Source: Rhizobium sp. Root482
Lineage (GTDB): Bacteria > Pseudomonadota > Alphaproteobacteria > Rhizobiales > Rhizobiaceae
Length of the DNA: 64,000 bases
Assembly: GCF_001426565.1 (NCBI RefSeq)
Contig: NZ_LMFA01000020.1
Location: forward strand, 194,879 to 258,878
Direction of reading: 5' to 3'
The position numbers and the translations under genes were made by a program. The notes beneath the pieces are model-generated. The model ran no database searches, was not told the DNA's origin, and was given only the letters and a program-made list of their open reading frames with translations. Below, in pieces: positions 52,589 through 62,794 of this stretch (the first letter of the stretch is position 1; every line of letters begins with the position of its first letter).

Positions 52589-52792
52589 ATGGATTGCCAG
52601 GCGATTGAAAAATACGATGTTCCGAAGGTTTCGTGGTTCGAGCGCGCGCTCAAGGCCGCCATGGACGCCTTGACGGCCCGTCCCCCGAAATATCCAAGGC
52701 TCGAGCTCGAGCCGATGTCCAACTATATGAGGCGCGATCTCGGCTTCATGGACGGCAGGGCGCCGCGCGAAGACTGTGACCTGACCCGGTAA
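52589..52792 (+). CDS. DUF1127-like small protein
   Basis: A 67-residue protein with a hydrophilic N-terminus, an amphipathic WFERALKAAMDALTARPP and a C-terminal LEPMSNYMRRDLGFMDGRAP. The core L-x2-M/L-S-N/D-x-M/L-L/R-R-D-L/I-G matches DUF1127, a family with RNA-binding or phosphate/redox roles in some alphaproteobacteria. It is divergent from the LysR gene and convergent with xdhB. The longer frame to 52526 lacks a ribosome site at its first ATG. Confidence 0.7.
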   Translation: MDCQAIEKYDVPKVSWFERALKAAMDALTARPPKYPRLELEPMSNYMRRDLGFMDGRAPREDCDLTR

Positions 52793-52838
52793 CATGATCG
52801 GCCGCCGTGGATTTCCTCACGGCGGTCTTCATCGCTCT

Positions 52839-55199
52839 TCAGGAGGAATTTGGAGAGGCCGTCCGGCGCAGGCGCTCCACCGCCATCAGTATCCGTTCCG
52901 GCGTCGCCGGGGCATCAAGTCGCGGGCATTCCCGATAGTCCGCCACGCTGGCGACAGCCATGGAGAGGGCCTCGAACACCGAGATCGGCAGCATGAAGGG
53001 CGGCTCGCCGACGGCCTTGGAGCGACCGATGGTCATTTCGGCATTTTCGGCCCATTCCGCCAGCTTGACGTTGAAGATTCTCGGCCGGTCGGAGGCAAGC
53101 GGGATCTTGTAGGTCGAGGGCGCATGCGTGCGCAGCCGCCCCTTGTCGTCCCACCACAGTTCCTCGGTCGTCAGCCAGCCCATGCCCTGAATGAAACCGC
53201 CTTCCACCTGGCCGATATCGATGGCCGGATTGAGCGATTTTCCGACATCGTGCAGGATATCGGCACGCTCGACCCTGTATTCGCCGGTCAGCGTATCCAC
53301 GGACACTTCCGAGACCGCTGCGCCATAGGAGAAATAATAGAAGGGCGTGCCCCGGCCGGTGTTGCGATCCCAGTGGATCTTCGGGGTCTTGTAGAAGCCG
53401 GCGGCAGAAAGCTGTATCCGCGCCTGATAGGCCTGTTTGATGAAATCGGCAAAGGCGATGCTTTCCTCGCCGATCCTCACGGTGTTGGCGACGAAGCTGA
53501 TGGTCTGCGGCTCGGCCTGCCAGCGCTCGGCGGCGAAGGCGATCAGCCGTTTCTTGATCTGCCGGGCGGCGTCATGGGCGGCCATTCCGTTCAGGTCTGA
53601 CCCGGAGGAGGCCGCGGTCGCCGATGTGTTCGGCACCTTGCCGGTCGTCGTCGCGGTGATCTTCACCCGATCGATATCGACCTGGAAACTGTCGGCCAGC
53701 ACCTGCGCCACCTTGGTATAGAGGCCCTGGCCCATCTCCGTGCCGCCATGATTGAGATGGATCGAGCCGTCCTGGTAGACATGCACCAGCGCGCCGGCCT
53801 GGTTGAAGGCGGTCATGGTGAAGGAGATGCCGAATTTCACCGGCGTCAGCGCAATCCCCTTGCGGATGATCCGGCTTGTCCTGTTGAAATCGAGGATCGC
53901 CCGGCGGCGGGTCTGGTAATCAGCGCTTTCCTCCAGCTCCGCGACGATGCGCTGGATGATGTTGTCCTCCACCTTCTGATGGTAGGGCGTCAGCACCCGG
54001 TCGGAATCATTGTCGCCGTAGAAATTCAGCTTGCGGATATCGAGCGGATCCTTGCCGAGCGCATAGGCGATCTCCTCGATCATGCGTTCGGCCCCGAGCA
54101 TACCCTGCGGTCCGCCGAAGCCGCGATAGGCGGTGTTGGAGACCGTGTTCGTCTTCAGCGGCTGCGAGGTCAGCTTCACATGCGGATAGAAATAGGAACT
54201 GTCGGCATGGAACAGCGCCCGGTCGGTGACCGGCCCTGAGAGATCGGAGGAATAGCCGCAGCGCGCCGCATAATTTGCCTTGACCGCAAGGATGCGGCCG
54301 TCTTCATCGAAGCCGACATCGTAGTCGACCAGGAAATCGTGGCGCTTGCCCGTTGCGGTCATATCCTCGTCGCGGTCGAGGCGGAACTTGACGGCGCGGT
54401 CGAGCTTCTTGGCCGCCACCGCCGCAAGGACCGCGAACTGGTTGCTCTGTGTTTCCTTGCCGCCGAAGCCGCCGCCCATGCGCCGGACATTCACCGTCAC
54501 GGCATTGGAGGGAACGCCGAGCACGTGGCCGACCATGTGCTGGACCTCGCTCGGATGCTGGGTGGAGGACCAGACGGTGACCTCGTCATCCTCGCCCGGT
54601 ATCGCCATGGCGATATGGCCTTCGAGATAGAAATGATCCTGCCCGCCGATCCGCATCCGCCCGGAAAGACGTCGCGGCGCAAGCTCCAGTTCGGCCTCGG
54701 CATCACCGCGCGCCAGCGTCAGGGGCCTGGTCACCAGCTCGCCGCCGCTTTCCAGGGCTTCGGTGATATCGGTCAGATGCGGCAGGTCGCGATAGGTGAT
54801 CTTCGCTTTGCGCGCCGCGCGCCGGGCCATGTCGCGCGTGGCGGCAATCACCGCAAAGGCCGGCTGACCGTGGAATTGTACGATGCCATCAGCAAGCACG
54901 GGCTCGTCGTCGAGATGGCTGGGGCTGATATCGTTGGAATGCGGCATGTCTTTCGCCGTCAGCACGCAGACGACGCCGGGAAAGGCCTCGACCTCCGACA
55001 GATCCATGGAAAGGATGTCCGCATGCGCCCGGTCTGTGAGGCCGAGCGCGCCATGCAGCGTGCCCGCTGGCTCCGGCATGTCGTCGATATAATCGGCGGT
55101 CCCGGACACATGCTTATGGGCGCTATCATGCCGCAAGCTGCCATGCATCGGCCCGGCGATTGACTTGCGTTCCTCGTAGGTCGAATTGGTGGGGGCCAT
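52839..55199 (-). CDS. xdhB: Xanthine dehydrogenase molybdopterin-binding subunit
   Basis: The 786-residue subunit carries the molybdenum cofactor site. Landmarks are DYIDDMPEPAGTLHGALGLT, GQDHFYLEGHIAMA, the GGGFGGKET motif, AYRGFGGPQGM with the active-site arginine, and a C-terminal KAVGEPPF with the catalytic glutamate. It hydroxylates hypoxanthine and xanthine to urate. The FeS/FAD subunit XdhA and the chaperone XdhC, usually next to it, are missing: glpK lies upstream and a DUF1127-like gene downstream. ATG at 55199 follows GGGAGAG. Confidence 0.93.
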   Translation of the reverse strand: MAPTNSTYEERKSIAGPMHGSLRHDSAHKHVSGTADYIDDMPEPAGTLHGALGLTDRAHADILSMDLSEVEAFPGVVCVLTAKDMPHSNDISPSHLDDEPVLADGIVQFHGQPAFAVIAATRDMARRAARKAKITYRDLPHLTDITEALESGGELVTRPLTLARGDAEAELELAPRRLSGRMRIGGQDHFYLEGHIAMAIPGEDDEVTVWSSTQHPSEVQHMVGHVLGVPSNAVTVNVRRMGGGFGGKETQSNQFAVLAAVAAKKLDRAVKFRLDRDEDMTATGKRHDFLVDYDVGFDEDGRILAVKANYAARCGYSSDLSGPVTDRALFHADSSYFYPHVKLTSQPLKTNTVSNTAYRGFGGPQGMLGAERMIEEIAYALGKDPLDIRKLNFYGDNDSDRVLTPYHQKVEDNIIQRIVAELEESADYQTRRRAILDFNRTSRIIRKGIALTPVKFGISFTMTAFNQAGALVHVYQDGSIHLNHGGTEMGQGLYTKVAQVLADSFQVDIDRVKITATTTGKVPNTSATAASSGSDLNGMAAHDAARQIKKRLIAFAAERWQAEPQTISFVANTVRIGEESIAFADFIKQAYQARIQLSAAGFYKTPKIHWDRNTGRGTPFYYFSYGAAVSEVSVDTLTGEYRVERADILHDVGKSLNPAIDIGQVEGGFIQGMGWLTTEELWWDDKGRLRTHAPSTYKIPLASDRPRIFNVKLAEWAENAEMTIGRSKAVGEPPFMLPISVFEALSMAVASVADYRECPRLDAPATPERILMAVERLRRTASPNSS

Positions 55200-55416
55200 G
55201 CGATCTCTCCCGCTGTTCGAACAGCGGAGTCTATGCGTAAAGCCGGCGATCTGACAATTGCGGTTTTGCCGATTCCAGCCCCCGCATATCGTGGTCGGAA
55301 ATGGTCGATCATTTGCGTTTTGTTTTCGTTTGACATTCGTTTTTGCATCGTATTGAAGTTTTTGGAGTGGTGGCCTGGGAGAGGCGAGGGCCGCCGACAA
55401 GGCCGGGAGGGGCAGG

Positions 55417-56910
55417 ATGAGCGGATATGTTCTCGCGATCGATCAGGGCACGACGTCGAGCCGGGCGATCGTCTTTGATGAAAACCAGAAGATCGCGGGC
55501 GTGGGCCAGAAGGAATTCCGGCAGTATTTCCCCAAATCCGGCTGGGTCGAGCATGATCCGGAGGAAATCTGGGAGACGGTCGTCTTCACCATCAGGCAAG
55601 CGATCGCCAAGGCCGGCATAAAGACCGCCGATCTCTCCGCGATCGGCATCACCAACCAGCGCGAAACCGTGGTCGTCTGGGAGCGTGACACCGGAAAGCC
55701 CATCCACAAGGCCATCGTCTGGCAGGACCGGCGCACGGCTGCTTATTGCGAAAAGCTGAAGCGGCAGGGGTTGGAGACGCTCTTTACGAAGAAGACCGGA
55801 CTGCTGCTCGATCCCTATTTTTCCGGTACCAAGCTTTCCTGGCTGCTCACCAATGTAAAGGGTGCGCGTGCCCGTGCAGCCAAGAGTGAATTGTGTTTCG
55901 GCACGATCGATACATTCCTGATCTGGCGGCTGACCGGCGGCACCTCCTTCGTCACCGATGCGACGAACGCCTCGCGCACGCTGATGTACAATATTGCCGA
56001 CAATCAATGGGACGGGGAACTGCTCGACATCCTTAGCGTGCCCGATGCGATGCTGCCGCAGGTGCTCGACTGTGCCGCCGATTTCGGGGTGACGGACGCT
56101 TCTATCTTCGGTGCCGAAATCCCGATCCTCGGCGTCGCCGGCGACCAGCAGGCCGCCACGATCGGTCAGGCCTGTTTCCAGCCGGGCATGATGAAATCCA
56201 CCTATGGCACCGGCTGTTTCGCGCTGCTCAACACCGGCCGGGACATGGTTCGCTCCAAAAACCGGCTGCTGACGACCATCGCCTATCGCCTCGACGGCGA
56301 AACCACCTATGCGCTCGAAGGCTCGATCTTTGTCGCCGGTGCCGCGGTCCAGTGGCTGCGCGACGGGTTGAAGGTGATCAAGGCGGCGTCAGATACCGGC
56401 GCGCTTGCCGAAAGCGCCGATCCGAGCCAGGAGATCTATCTGGTCCCGGCGTTCACCGGCCTTGGCGCACCGCACTGGGACCCGGATGCGCGCGGCGCCA
56501 TTTTCGGGATGACGCGCAATACCGGCCCGGCCGAATTCGCCCGCGCCGCGCTCGAGGCCGTCTGCTACCAGACGCGCGACCTGCTCGATGCCATGCACAA
56601 GGACTGGAAGAGCAACGGCACGGAAACGGTGCTGCGCGTCGATGGCGGCATGGTCGCGTCCGACTGGACCATGCAGCGCCTCTCCGACCTGCTCGATGCG
56701 CCGGTAGACCGGCCGACCATTCTGGAAACAACAGCGCTGGGCGTTGCCTGGCTTGCCGGCAGCCGGGCAGGGGTCTGGCCCGACCAGAAGCACTTTGCCG
56801 CATCCTGGGCCCGCGACCGCAGGTTCGAGCCGCAGATGGACGAAAAGACCCGATCCGGAAAGCTGAAAGGCTGGCGAAACGCGGTGAAACGGACGCTGAG
56901 CGCGCTTTGA
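55417..56910 (+). CDS. glpK: Glycerol kinase
   Basis: The 497-residue FGGY-family kinase phosphorylates glycerol to glycerol 3-phosphate. Typical blocks are [64 protein letters not shown] and STYGTGCF. It stands alone, divergent from xdhB; other glp genes are outside the window. Upstream, several TTTCG repeats and TTGACA (55330-55335) suggest a promoter with possible DeoR-type sites, which is weak evidence. Confidence 0.95.
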   Translation: MSGYVLAIDQGTTSSRAIVFDENQKIAGVGQKEFRQYFPKSGWVEHDPEEIWETVVFTIRQAIAKAGIKTADLSAIGITNQRETVVVWERDTGKPIHKAIVWQDRRTAAYCEKLKRQGLETLFTKKTGLLLDPYFSGTKLSWLLTNVKGARARAAKSELCFGTIDTFLIWRLTGGTSFVTDATNASRTLMYNIADNQWDGELLDILSVPDAMLPQVLDCAADFGVTDASIFGAEIPILGVAGDQQAATIGQACFQPGMMKSTYGTGCFALLNTGRDMVRSKNRLLTTIAYRLDGETTYALEGSIFVAGAAVQWLRDGLKVIKAASDTGALAESADPSQEIYLVPAFTGLGAPHWDPDARGAIFGMTRNTGPAEFARAALEAVCYQTRDLLDAMHKDWKSNGTETVLRVDGGMVASDWTMQRLSDLLDAPVDRPTILETTALGVAWLAGSRAGVWPDQKHFAASWARDRRFEPQMDEKTRSGKLKGWRNAVKRTLSAL

Positions 56911-57055
56911 TTGATGTCGGTCTCGTAGCCCGCCGGGAATTGGTCCATAGGGGAAACGCACTGTTTCGATTTTCTTGCTGTGAAAGGATGATGGCGACGA
57001 CTATCTGCTTCTGAGATCATATCTTCGCCATTCGGCGGAAAACAGGCAGGGCATC

Positions 57056-58114
57056 ATGGAACTTGGGCTTTACACATTCGGCGACGTTCATCCCGAAGCG
57101 CCGAACGGGCGCGGTGCGGAAGGTACCGAGCGCATCCGCCATCTGATCGAGGAGATAGAACTGGCCGATCAGGTCGGGCTCGATGTCTTCGGTCTCGGCG
57201 AGCATCATCGTCCGGATTATGTCGCCTCGGCGCCGGCGATGATTCTGGCCGCGGCGGCATCCCGCACGAAGACCATCAAGCTTACGAGCGCCGTCACGGT
57301 GCTGAGCTCGGACGATCCGGTGCGTGTGTTCCAGCAATTCGCAACCCTCGACCTGATCTCCAACGGTCGTGCCGAAATCATGGCGGGCCGTGGCTCCTTC
57401 ATCGAATCCTTTCCGCTGTTCGGCTATGACCTGGAAGATTACGATCAGCTGTTTTCCGAGAAGCTCGACCTCCTGCTTGCCCTCCGCGACAGCGAAATGG
57501 TGACATGGTCGGGTGAAAAGCGCGCGCCGATCAATGGCCGCGGCGTCTATCCGCGACCATTGAACGATCCGCTGCCGGTCTGGATCGCTGTTGGCGGGAC
57601 CCCGCAATCGGTGGCGCGGGCCGGGGCGCTCGGCCTGCCGATGGCGCTTGCCATCATCGGCGGCGAGCCGGCGCGTTATGCGCCGTTGTTCGAACTCTAC
57701 CGGGAGGCCGCCCGCCGCGCCGGCCAGGATGGTTCGACGCTGAAGACCAGCATCAACGTCCATGGCTTCATTGCCGATACCACCGAAAAGGCCGCCGACC
57801 AGTTCTATGGGCCGCAGGCCGAAGTGATGAACCGCATCGGCCGCGAGCGCGGCTGGGGACCGACCAACAGGGCGCATTTCAACCAGTCGATCGGGCCGAA
57901 CGGAAACCTTTTCCTCGGAGATCCGGACATGGTTGCCGAAAAGATTATCCGTCACCAGCGCATCTTCAGGAATGACCGGTTCCTGCTGCAGATGGCGATC
58001 GGCCTGATGCCGCATGACCAGATCATGCGCGGCATCGAACTCTACGGCACGAAAGTGGCGCCGCTGGTGCGGGCGGCGCTGGCTGAGGACGGGAAAAGCG
58101 CGGCATCGGCGTGA
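57056..58114 (+). CDS. LLM class flavin-dependent oxidoreductase
   Basis: A 352-residue bacterial luciferase-like monooxygenase family protein. The N-terminal [20 protein letters not shown], the conserved [15 protein letters not shown] and the FMN-contacting [17 protein letters not shown] fit a group annotated as luciferase-like or alkane monooxygenase-like. The reaction is unknown. It is separated from glpK by 145 bases and from the aminopeptidase gene by 78. Confidence 0.88.
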   Translation: MELGLYTFGDVHPEAPNGRGAEGTERIRHLIEEIELADQVGLDVFGLGEHHRPDYVASAPAMILAAAASRTKTIKLTSAVTVLSSDDPVRVFQQFATLDLISNGRAEIMAGRGSFIESFPLFGYDLEDYDQLFSEKLDLLLALRDSEMVTWSGEKRAPINGRGVYPRPLNDPLPVWIAVGGTPQSVARAGALGLPMALAIIGGEPARYAPLFELYREAARRAGQDGSTLKTSINVHGFIADTTEKAADQFYGPQAEVMNRIGRERGWGPTNRAHFNQSIGPNGNLFLGDPDMVAEKIIRHQRIFRNDRFLLQMAIGLMPHDQIMRGIELYGTKVAPLVRAALAEDGKSAASA

Positions 58115-58192
58115 ATTTGCCGATTTTCCGGCGCCCGGCGACTGGATCGTCGGCTTTCGGCGCGGTAGATATGCCGCCGAAAGCGAGAGACG

Positions 58193-58942
58193 ATGACCCT
58201 CAACAATGACGAAGACCTCGAGCGGCTGAAGGAGATCGGCCGGATCTGTGCCAATGCCGTCCAGATCATGGGGGCAGCACTCGAGCCGGGCATGACAACG
58301 GCCGATCTCGATGCGATCGGCCGCAAGGTGCTGGAGGATGCCGGTGCCCGCTCCGCGCCGGAACTGGTCTATGATTTTCCCGGCGCCACCTGCATCAGCG
58401 TCAACGAGGAAATTGCCCATGGCATTCCCGGCGCACGCGTCATCCAGGCCGGCGACCTGGTCAATATCGACGTCTCGGCCGAAAAGAACGGACTGTTTGC
58501 CGATACCGGGGCTTCCTTTGCCGTCTTCCCGGTCAAGCCGCAGATCGAGCGCCTTTGCCGCGATGGCAAGCGCGCCATGTGGGTCGGCCTCAACGAGGTG
58601 AAAGCCGGCAAATCGCTTGCCGCCATCGGCAATGCCATCGGCAAATTTGCCCAGAAGAACCGCTATACGCTCGTTACCAATCTTGCCAGCCACGGCGTCG
58701 GTCGTTCGCTGCACGAGGAGCCGTCCGAAATCGCCACCTGGCCGGACAAGCACGAGAAGCGCCGCATGACGGACGGCATGGTCTTTACCGTCGAGCCGTT
58801 CCTGTCGCTCGGCGCGCAATGGGCCGAAAACGGCGATGATGCCTGGACGCTCTACAGCGAGCCGCGTGCGCCCACGGTACAGTACGAGCATACGGTCGTC
58901 GTCACCCGCAACGGACCGTTGGTCGTCACGCTTCCCGGGTAA
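58193..58942 (+). CDS. map: Methionine aminopeptidase type I
   Basis: The 249-residue metalloprotease removes initiator methionine. Metal ligands are Asp in NIDVSAEKNGLFADTG (two), His in SHGVGRSLHEEP, Glu in FTVEPFLS and Glu in YEHTVVVT. The sequence differs from the main housekeeping Map in MTLNNDEDLERLKEIGRIC, so it may be a second copy in the genome, which cannot be checked here. GCGAGAG precedes the ATG. Confidence 0.92.
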   Translation: MTLNNDEDLERLKEIGRICANAVQIMGAALEPGMTTADLDAIGRKVLEDAGARSAPELVYDFPGATCISVNEEIAHGIPGARVIQAGDLVNIDVSAEKNGLFADTGASFAVFPVKPQIERLCRDGKRAMWVGLNEVKAGKSLAAIGNAIGKFAQKNRYTLVTNLASHGVGRSLHEEPSEIATWPDKHEKRRMTDGMVFTVEPFLSLGAQWAENGDDAWTLYSEPRAPTVQYEHTVVVTRNGPLVVTLPG

Positions 58943-58998
58943 TGCGCGTCGAGTGCGGCCAGGCATAGGGCATCCGCCGATATGCCAAGGCTGCTCCG

Positions 58999-59016
58999 CA
59001 TTCATTTCGATGAATG
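58999..59016. promoter_or_regulatory. Short dyad upstream of the MFS transporter gene
   Basis: CATTCAT (58999-59005) and ATGAATG (59010-59016) are perfect 7-bp arms with a TTCG loop. It lies 54 bases before the MFS start, where an operator or leader hairpin would be expected. Confidence 0.4.
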
Positions 59017-59069
59017 ACAGCATCAAATTTTGTCGTTTGTCCGTGCATGTTGCGGTGCAATAGATAGAT

Positions 59070-60266
59070 ATGGCCTTGATGCAAAGCTCCCTCGACCGAA
59101 GCCTTACCTCCGCCGGCTGCGCCGGTGCCATCGCCATGGCGGTGGCCATGGGGTTCGGCCGGTTTTCCTACACGCCGATCCTGCCCGCCATGATGAGCGG
59201 CCTTGCCATGAGCCCGGCCGATGCCGGTGTCATCGCGTCTGCCAATTTCATCGGTTATCTCGTCGGCGCCGTCGTTGCCGGCTATGGCTGGGCCGCCGGG
59301 CGCGAGCGGCTGGTCGCGCTTTCTGCGCTGGCCGCCACCGCTGCACTTCTCCTCGCCATGGGGCTGACCTCGTCGCTCCTTCTGTTTTCGGTCATTCGCT
59401 TCCTGGCGGGCGTTGCCTCAGCCTTTGCGATGATCTTCACCACGGCGATCGTTCTTTCCCGAGGGCTTTCCGCGGCAAATCCGCATGTCCAGTCCGTGCA
59501 TTTCGGCGGCGTCGGCATCGGCATCGCGGTCTCGTCGCTGATGGTCTTTCTCCTGCCGGCCGGCGGTTTCGGCGGCGTTGCAAACTGGCAAGCCGGCTGG
59601 TTTGGCGGCGCGATCATTGCCTTGATCGGAACTTTCCTCGTCGCGCTGATGCTGCCGGCCGGAGCGGCAAGGGCAAATGGCGGCGAAAGGGAAAAGCCGC
59701 TTGTGTGGACACGGCCGCTGTTCGTCGTCACGCTCACCTATGGCCTGTTCGGCTTCGGCTATGTCATCACCGCCACCTTTCTCGTCGCCATGGCGCGGCA
59801 GGGCGCGACGGATCATATGGTCGAATTTCTCGCCTGGCTCGTCACCGGCCTGAGCGCCGCCGTCTCGGTCCATCTGTGGCGAAGAGCCGTCGGGCGGCTG
59901 GGCCTTGTCGGGGTCTATCTGGCGGGGCTCTTGGTCGAGGCCATCGGGCTCGTCCTGGCGGTGGCCCTGCCATCGCCCCTGGCGCCGCTGGTGGGCGGGT
60001 TGCTGCTCGGTGCGACCTTCATCATGATCACGGCCTATGGCCTGCAGATCGGCCGGGTTCTGGCGCCCGCCAGCCCGCGAAAGGTCCTGGCCGTCATGAC
60101 CGCCGCCTTCGGTGTCGGTCAGATCATCGGCCCGCTCGTCGCCGGCTGGCTCGCCGAAGGCAGCGGCAGCTTTACCGCGCCGACGCTGCTTGCGGCCGGC
60201 GTGCTTTTATTCTGCGCCCTCTTGACCGGCCTCGAGAGGCGCCGGATCGCCGCGGCGATTAAATAA
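59070..60266 (+). CDS. YbfB/YjiJ family MFS transporter
   Basis: A 398-residue membrane protein with about twelve helices. The N-terminal MGFGRFSYTPILPAMM and GYLVGAVVAGYGW are typical of the YbfB/YjiJ subgroup, whose substrates are unknown. The middle loop is charged (ARANGGEREKPLVWTRPLF). It could export an organic compound; no neighbour hints at which. A long overlapping frame starting at 59030 in another phase is a shadow. Confidence 0.9.
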   Translation: MALMQSSLDRSLTSAGCAGAIAMAVAMGFGRFSYTPILPAMMSGLAMSPADAGVIASANFIGYLVGAVVAGYGWAAGRERLVALSALAATAALLLAMGLTSSLLLFSVIRFLAGVASAFAMIFTTAIVLSRGLSAANPHVQSVHFGGVGIGIAVSSLMVFLLPAGGFGGVANWQAGWFGGAIIALIGTFLVALMLPAGAARANGGEREKPLVWTRPLFVVTLTYGLFGFGYVITATFLVAMARQGATDHMVEFLAWLVTGLSAAVSVHLWRRAVGRLGLVGVYLAGLLVEAIGLVLAVALPSPLAPLVGGLLLGATFIMITAYGLQIGRVLAPASPRKVLAVMTAAFGVGQIIGPLVAGWLAEGSGSFTAPTLLAAGVLLFCALLTGLERRRIAAAIK

Positions 60267-60362
60267 TCGTAACATTAGCTTGGCGCGATTGGCAGGTGAG
60301 GGCTTTTGCCCTAGTTTCTGCCACGTCTCATCTGCTCCTTCGTAAAACGAAAGCAATCCGAT

Positions 60363-61640
60363 TTGTTTGTCTCCTTCTTTCCTAGGCCGCGCCTCTTCTT
60401 TTCGTCGGTCCTCATTTGGTCGTTGCTCTGTATGGTCGTCTGGTATGCCGGCGGCCGGCAGTTCGGCGCTCTGATCGGACTTCCCCCGTTGCAGCCGGGG
60501 CAAGATGCGGTCGTCGGGGTTTCCGTCTTCTGGTCGCCGCCCTTTCTCTGGTTCTATATCTATTACGCAGTGATGGTCGGGCTGTTTGCCGCATTCTGGT
60601 TCACGTTCAGTCCGCATTCCTGGCAAATGTGGTCCGTGCTCGGATCGGCGCTCATCATCTTCAACACCTATTTCTCGGTGCAGGTCAGCGTCGCCATCAA
60701 TGCCTGGTACGGGCCGTTCTACGACATGATTCAGCGGGCGCTTGCTCGCACCGCGCCAATCCCGACGCAGATGGATATTTATGTCGGTATGTTCGGTTTT
60801 GCGGGGATAGCCTTTGTCGCCATCACCGTCGGCACTCTCAATCTCTTTTTCGTCAGCCATTATATCTTTCGCTGGCGAACCGCGATGAATGATTTCTATA
60901 TGTCGCATTGGGACAAACTACGTCATATCGAGGGCGCCTCGCAGCGCGTTCAGGACGATACGATGCGCTTTTCGCGGACCATGGAAGGGCTTGGCATCAG
61001 TTTTGTCAGCTCGGTCATGACCCTCGCCGCCTTTCTGCCCGTCCTGTTCGAGTTCTCGAACATCGTCACCGAGTTGCCGATTATTGGCGAAATTCCCCAT
61101 GCGCTGGTGTGGGCAGCAGTCTGCTGGTCGCTCTTTGGTACGGTGTTCCTCGCCGCGGTCGGGATAAAATTGCCAGGGCTCGAATTCCGCAACCAACGGG
61201 TGGAGGCGGCCTATCGTAAGGAACTGGTCTATGGGGAAGATCATGCTGATCGCGCGCAACCGCCAACCGTCGCGCAGCTTTTCGCAAATGTGAGAAAGAA
61301 CTATTTCCGTCTCTATTTTCACTACATGTATTTCAACGTGGCGCGAATTTTCTATCTGCAGGCCGATAATCTTTTCGGCACCTTCGTCCTTGTTCCCTCG
61401 ATCGTGGCAGGCAAGCTGACGCTCGGCGTCATGAGCCAGATCCAGAATGTCTTCGGGCAGGTTCGCGACTCGTTCCAGTATCTCGTCAATTCGTGGACGA
61501 CAATCGTCGAGTTGCTCTCCATCTACAAACGTCTGAAAGCCTTCGAAGCAGCCATCTACGACGAGCCGCTGCCGGAGATCGATCAGCGTTATCTCACACG
61601 CGAGGAAACGGATGGGGAACCGGCGGCAGAGAAGCTCTGA
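60363..61640 (+). CDS. bacA: Peptide transporter BacA/SbmA
   Basis: The 425-residue inner-membrane protein belongs to the SbmA/BacA family, which imports peptides such as NCR and proline-rich antimicrobial peptides and is needed for rhizobial survival in host cells. Conserved stretches are [34 protein letters not shown] and [19 protein letters not shown]. The start is TTG at 60363 ([13 protein letters not shown]), supported by the family N-terminus although the ribosome site is weak. A terminator ends it inside the convergent gene. Confidence 0.92.
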   Translation: MFVSFFPRPRLFFSSVLIWSLLCMVVWYAGGRQFGALIGLPPLQPGQDAVVGVSVFWSPPFLWFYIYYAVMVGLFAAFWFTFSPHSWQMWSVLGSALIIFNTYFSVQVSVAINAWYGPFYDMIQRALARTAPIPTQMDIYVGMFGFAGIAFVAITVGTLNLFFVSHYIFRWRTAMNDFYMSHWDKLRHIEGASQRVQDDTMRFSRTMEGLGISFVSSVMTLAAFLPVLFEFSNIVTELPIIGEIPHALVWAAVCWSLFGTVFLAAVGIKLPGLEFRNQRVEAAYRKELVYGEDHADRAQPPTVAQLFANVRKNYFRLYFHYMYFNVARIFYLQADNLFGTFVLVPSIVAGKLTLGVMSQIQNVFGQVRDSFQYLVNSWTTIVELLSIYKRLKAFEAAIYDEPLPEIDQRYLTREETDGEPAAEKL

Positions 61641-61651
61641 GCCGGGACCCA

Positions 61652-62659
61652 TCAGAAGGCGGAGCGATCCGCCTTCTTTTCGTCGGTGATCAAGGGCAAG
61701 GCTGTGGCATAGCTGACGCAGGCGACGTCCTGCCTGTTACAGGTCTCGCTCAGGAACCGGTCGAGCGCTCGCCAATAGGCGCCGCCGTTCATTTCCACGA
61801 AATGAAAACCGAGCTGCAACGGGATGCGGTCGCCGGCATATTCGGCTGCAAAGGCCTTGCGGTAGGCCGCAAGCGCCCGTTCCTCGAAAAGGGCGCTGTC
61901 CTTGCCGTTCTCGACGCCCTTCGAATGGCGCACGAAGAGATTGTAATCCATGCCGATCACAGGGCGCTGCTTCGGCCCCTCGGGGATCAGGGGCAGGCCG
62001 AAGCGCGATATATCCATCGTGCTTGAAGGCCATGCCGGCCCCTTGGTGACCAGGCTGGCATCATAGGCAAATCCGGCCTCCTTCAGGGCAGGCGCCAGGC
62101 CGTCGCTGATCGAAAGATAGGGCGCCCGAAATCCCTTGATATCCTTGTCGGCAAACTCCGCCCAGCCCTGCGGTTCCTCGCTCTTGATACCGGCCGCCGA
62201 CCAGGCATTTTCCAGAGCATCGCGATAGGCGGAAAATTCCCGCAGCCAGTCGGCCTTGCTCCAGTCCTTACCGTCGAAATGGCCGCAGCCATGGCTGGCG
62301 ATCTCGTGGCCTGAGAGACGGGCCTGCCAGATATGGTGCAGACGGGCTGCAATTTCCGCTTGGTTCTGTGCAAAACCGACATTGGAGCGCCCCGCCTTGT
62401 GCCCCGGCGCCCGATACTGCTGTCCGCCCTCGGCCTTCGTCATCAGGAAGGTGCAGGAGAGAAAATAGGTAAAATGCGCGCCGGTGCGCTTGCCCATGTC
62501 CAGGCTCTTTTCCCAGAGCGCATTGTCATGGGCGCCGTCGAAGGAAATGATCACCAACTGCTTGCGCGGCTCGGCCTGCTGTGGCGGGGCGGCCTGGGCA
62601 AGAGCGGCGGCCGAGGTGAAAAGGAGAGCGAGACCGGAAGCGGCGAGAAATCTGGGCAT
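61652..62659 (-). CDS. Polysaccharide deacetylase family protein, exported
   Basis: A 335-residue protein with a signal peptide (MPRFLAASGLALLFTSAAALAQA) and a NodB-like domain: VIISFDGAHDNALWEKSLDM, the metal-binding SGHEIASHGCGHFDG and KGFRAPYLSISDG. Such enzymes remove acetyl groups from envelope or extracellular sugars; the substrate is unknown. The ATG at 62659 gives a clean signal peptide. Its last codons coincide with the terminator stem of bacA. Confidence 0.88.
   Translation of the reverse strand: MPRFLAASGLALLFTSAAALAQAAPPQQAEPRKQLVIISFDGAHDNALWEKSLDMGKRTGAHFTYFLSCTFLMTKAEGGQQYRAPGHKAGRSNVGFAQNQAEIAARLHHIWQARLSGHEIASHGCGHFDGKDWSKADWLREFSAYRDALENAWSAAGIKSEEPQGWAEFADKDIKGFRAPYLSISDGLAPALKEAGFAYDASLVTKGPAWPSSTMDISRFGLPLIPEGPKQRPVIGMDYNLFVRHSKGVENGKDSALFEERALAAYRKAFAAEYAGDRIPLQLGFHFVEMNGGAYWRALDRFLSETCNRQDVACVSYATALPLITDEKKADRSAF
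61654..61681 (+). terminator. Terminator of bacA, embedded in the convergent gene
   Basis: AGAAGGCGGA (61654-61663) and TCCGCCTTCT (61668-61677) form a perfect 10-bp stem with a 4-base loop, followed by TTT. It starts 14 bases after the bacA stop and lies within the 3' end of the deacetylase gene. Confidence 0.88.
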
Positions 62660-62794
62660 GCGGAAACCTTGGGATGCGTATGCGGGGCAGGGTGGCCTGG
62701 GCCAAGAATGCGGCAATCCTTTGATCGCACTGGAAACGCCGGCCCGTTCCGGCTATGCGGTGGGTTGGAAATTTCAAACGGGATGGATCGTTTC

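Noticed and set aside
57017..59149. 710-codon minus-strand frame opposite the flavin oxidoreductase and map
   Set aside because: It crosses two unrelated plus-strand genes and their gap, so it is chance openness rather than a gene.
59030..60262. 410-codon plus-strand frame overlapping the MFS transporter in another phase
   Set aside because: The translation is arginine-rich with no hydrophobic helices; the overlapping frame gives a normal twelve-helix transporter.
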